A DNA stretch of 35,142 nucleotides, taken from positions 1 through 35,142 of the forward strand of contig JADGAM010000026.1 of assembly GCA_015232015.1 (NCBI GenBank), read 5' to 3'. The translations under genes were made by a program, and so were the position numbers. This document shows, piece after piece, positions 35,046 to 35,142 of the stretch. Every line of letters begins with the position of its first letter. Position 1 is the stretch's first letter. Source of the stretch: Oligoflexia bacterium. Lineage in GTDB: Bacteria; Bdellovibrionota; Bacteriovoracia; Bacteriovoracales; Bacteriovoracaceae. A model generated the notes under the pieces. That model did no database searches. It saw nothing but the letters and a program-made list of their open reading frames with translations, and was not told the origin of the DNA.

Positions 35046-35140
35046 TCCATTTTCCTCGTCATTCGTGCGGCTTGCAGGAAGCAAGCCTCCTCTTTCCTCT
35101 GAAACTGAATCAAAATTTCCTCAGGGCCTTGACCAGTTAC
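35016..35140. repeat. Palindromic element, copy B, at the 3' end of the V4R gene
   Basis: A 125-bp imperfect palindrome. The outer arms start GTAACTGGTCAGG and end CCTTGACCAGTTAC. The central hairpin (35065-35090) pairs GGCTTGC with GCAAGCC around AGGA. The inner 26 bp match copy A (10264-10289) at 17 or more positions, with changes on both sides of the stem that keep pairing; the inner right flank also shares TGAAACTG. It includes the V4R stop codon (35043-35045). Confidence 0.7.
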
Positions 35141-35142
35141 CA
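35024..35142 (-). CDS. Possible 3' end of a convergent V4R paralogue (partial)
   Basis: On the minus strand one frame is open from the right edge to a TGA at 35024-35026. It begins VTGQGPEEIL, close to the VTGQVPGKF end of the plus-strand V4R protein. A tail-to-tail paralogue entering from the right would explain the outer arms of the palindrome. The rest of the frame (QRKEEACFLQAARMTRK) reads through the hairpin and may not be a natural protein end. Only about 39 codons are visible. Confidence 0.3.
   Translation of the reverse strand, partial: VTGQGPEEILIQFQRKEEACFLQAARMTRKMDQNLPGT

Noticed and set aside
1-35142. tRNA, rRNA, CRISPR arrays, transposases
   Set aside because: None seen: no cloverleaf-like sequence, no regularly spaced repeats and no transposase-like protein.

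Overview
The window comes from an AT-rich Gram-negative bacterium. Many genes carry signal peptides or lipoboxes, and there are several outer-membrane beta-barrel candidates. The combination of a Fur-FeoA/FeoB iron locus, an HD-GYP-like regulator next to a XylR_N/V4R sensor protein, and a large set of exported hydrolases would suit a predatory or host-associated lineage such as the Bdellovibrionota (Bacteriovoracales-like). This placement is inference; no rRNA or universal marker gene is present. The tetranucleotide GGCC is strikingly common for such an AT-rich sequence, and its density differs between genes.

Layout. (1) 1-3210, minus strand: Fur fused to FeoA, then FeoB, then the start of a membrane protein running off the left edge; this is an iron(II) uptake and iron-sensing operon. 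(2) 3270-6145, minus: an AAA-ATPase/PD-(D/E)XK protein whose stop overlaps the start of an exported ParB-like protein. (3) 6523-13527, minus: a secreted trypsin-like lipoprotein, a very unusual exported fusion of an aldehyde-dehydrogenase fold with an ATP-grasp domain (1231 aa), and a GT-C-like membrane protein, separated by repeat-rich spacers. (4) 13833-20368, plus: an exported TGase-elicitor-type transglutaminase, a proline-rich exported protein, a membrane-anchored protein with C-terminal HEAT-like repeats (possibly vitellogenin-N-like), and an exported HExxH protein. (5) 20385-28378, minus: a 1333-aa lipoprotein with six repeats and a C-terminal HExxH domain, a Vps62-like exported protein, a GH17-like glucanase whose signal peptide is cut off by two in-frame stop codons, and an exported HNH nuclease. 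(6) 28656-32577: a beta-barrel protein convergent with a three-gene overlapping envelope operon. (7) 32672-35142: an HD-GYP-like protein divergent from a XylR_N/V4R protein, ending in a large palindrome.

Taken together, regions 3 to 5 look like an island of secreted enzymes (protease, transglutaminase, two zinc-metallopeptidase-like proteins, beta-glucanase, nuclease, Vps62-like protein). Several families in it are best known from oomycetes, fungi or animals. The most notable observations are the exported ALDH/ATP-grasp fusion, a palindromic element of about 115-125 bp found both inside that gene and at the right end of the window with compensatory stem changes, and the stop codons placed exactly at the signal-peptide boundary of the GH17 gene.
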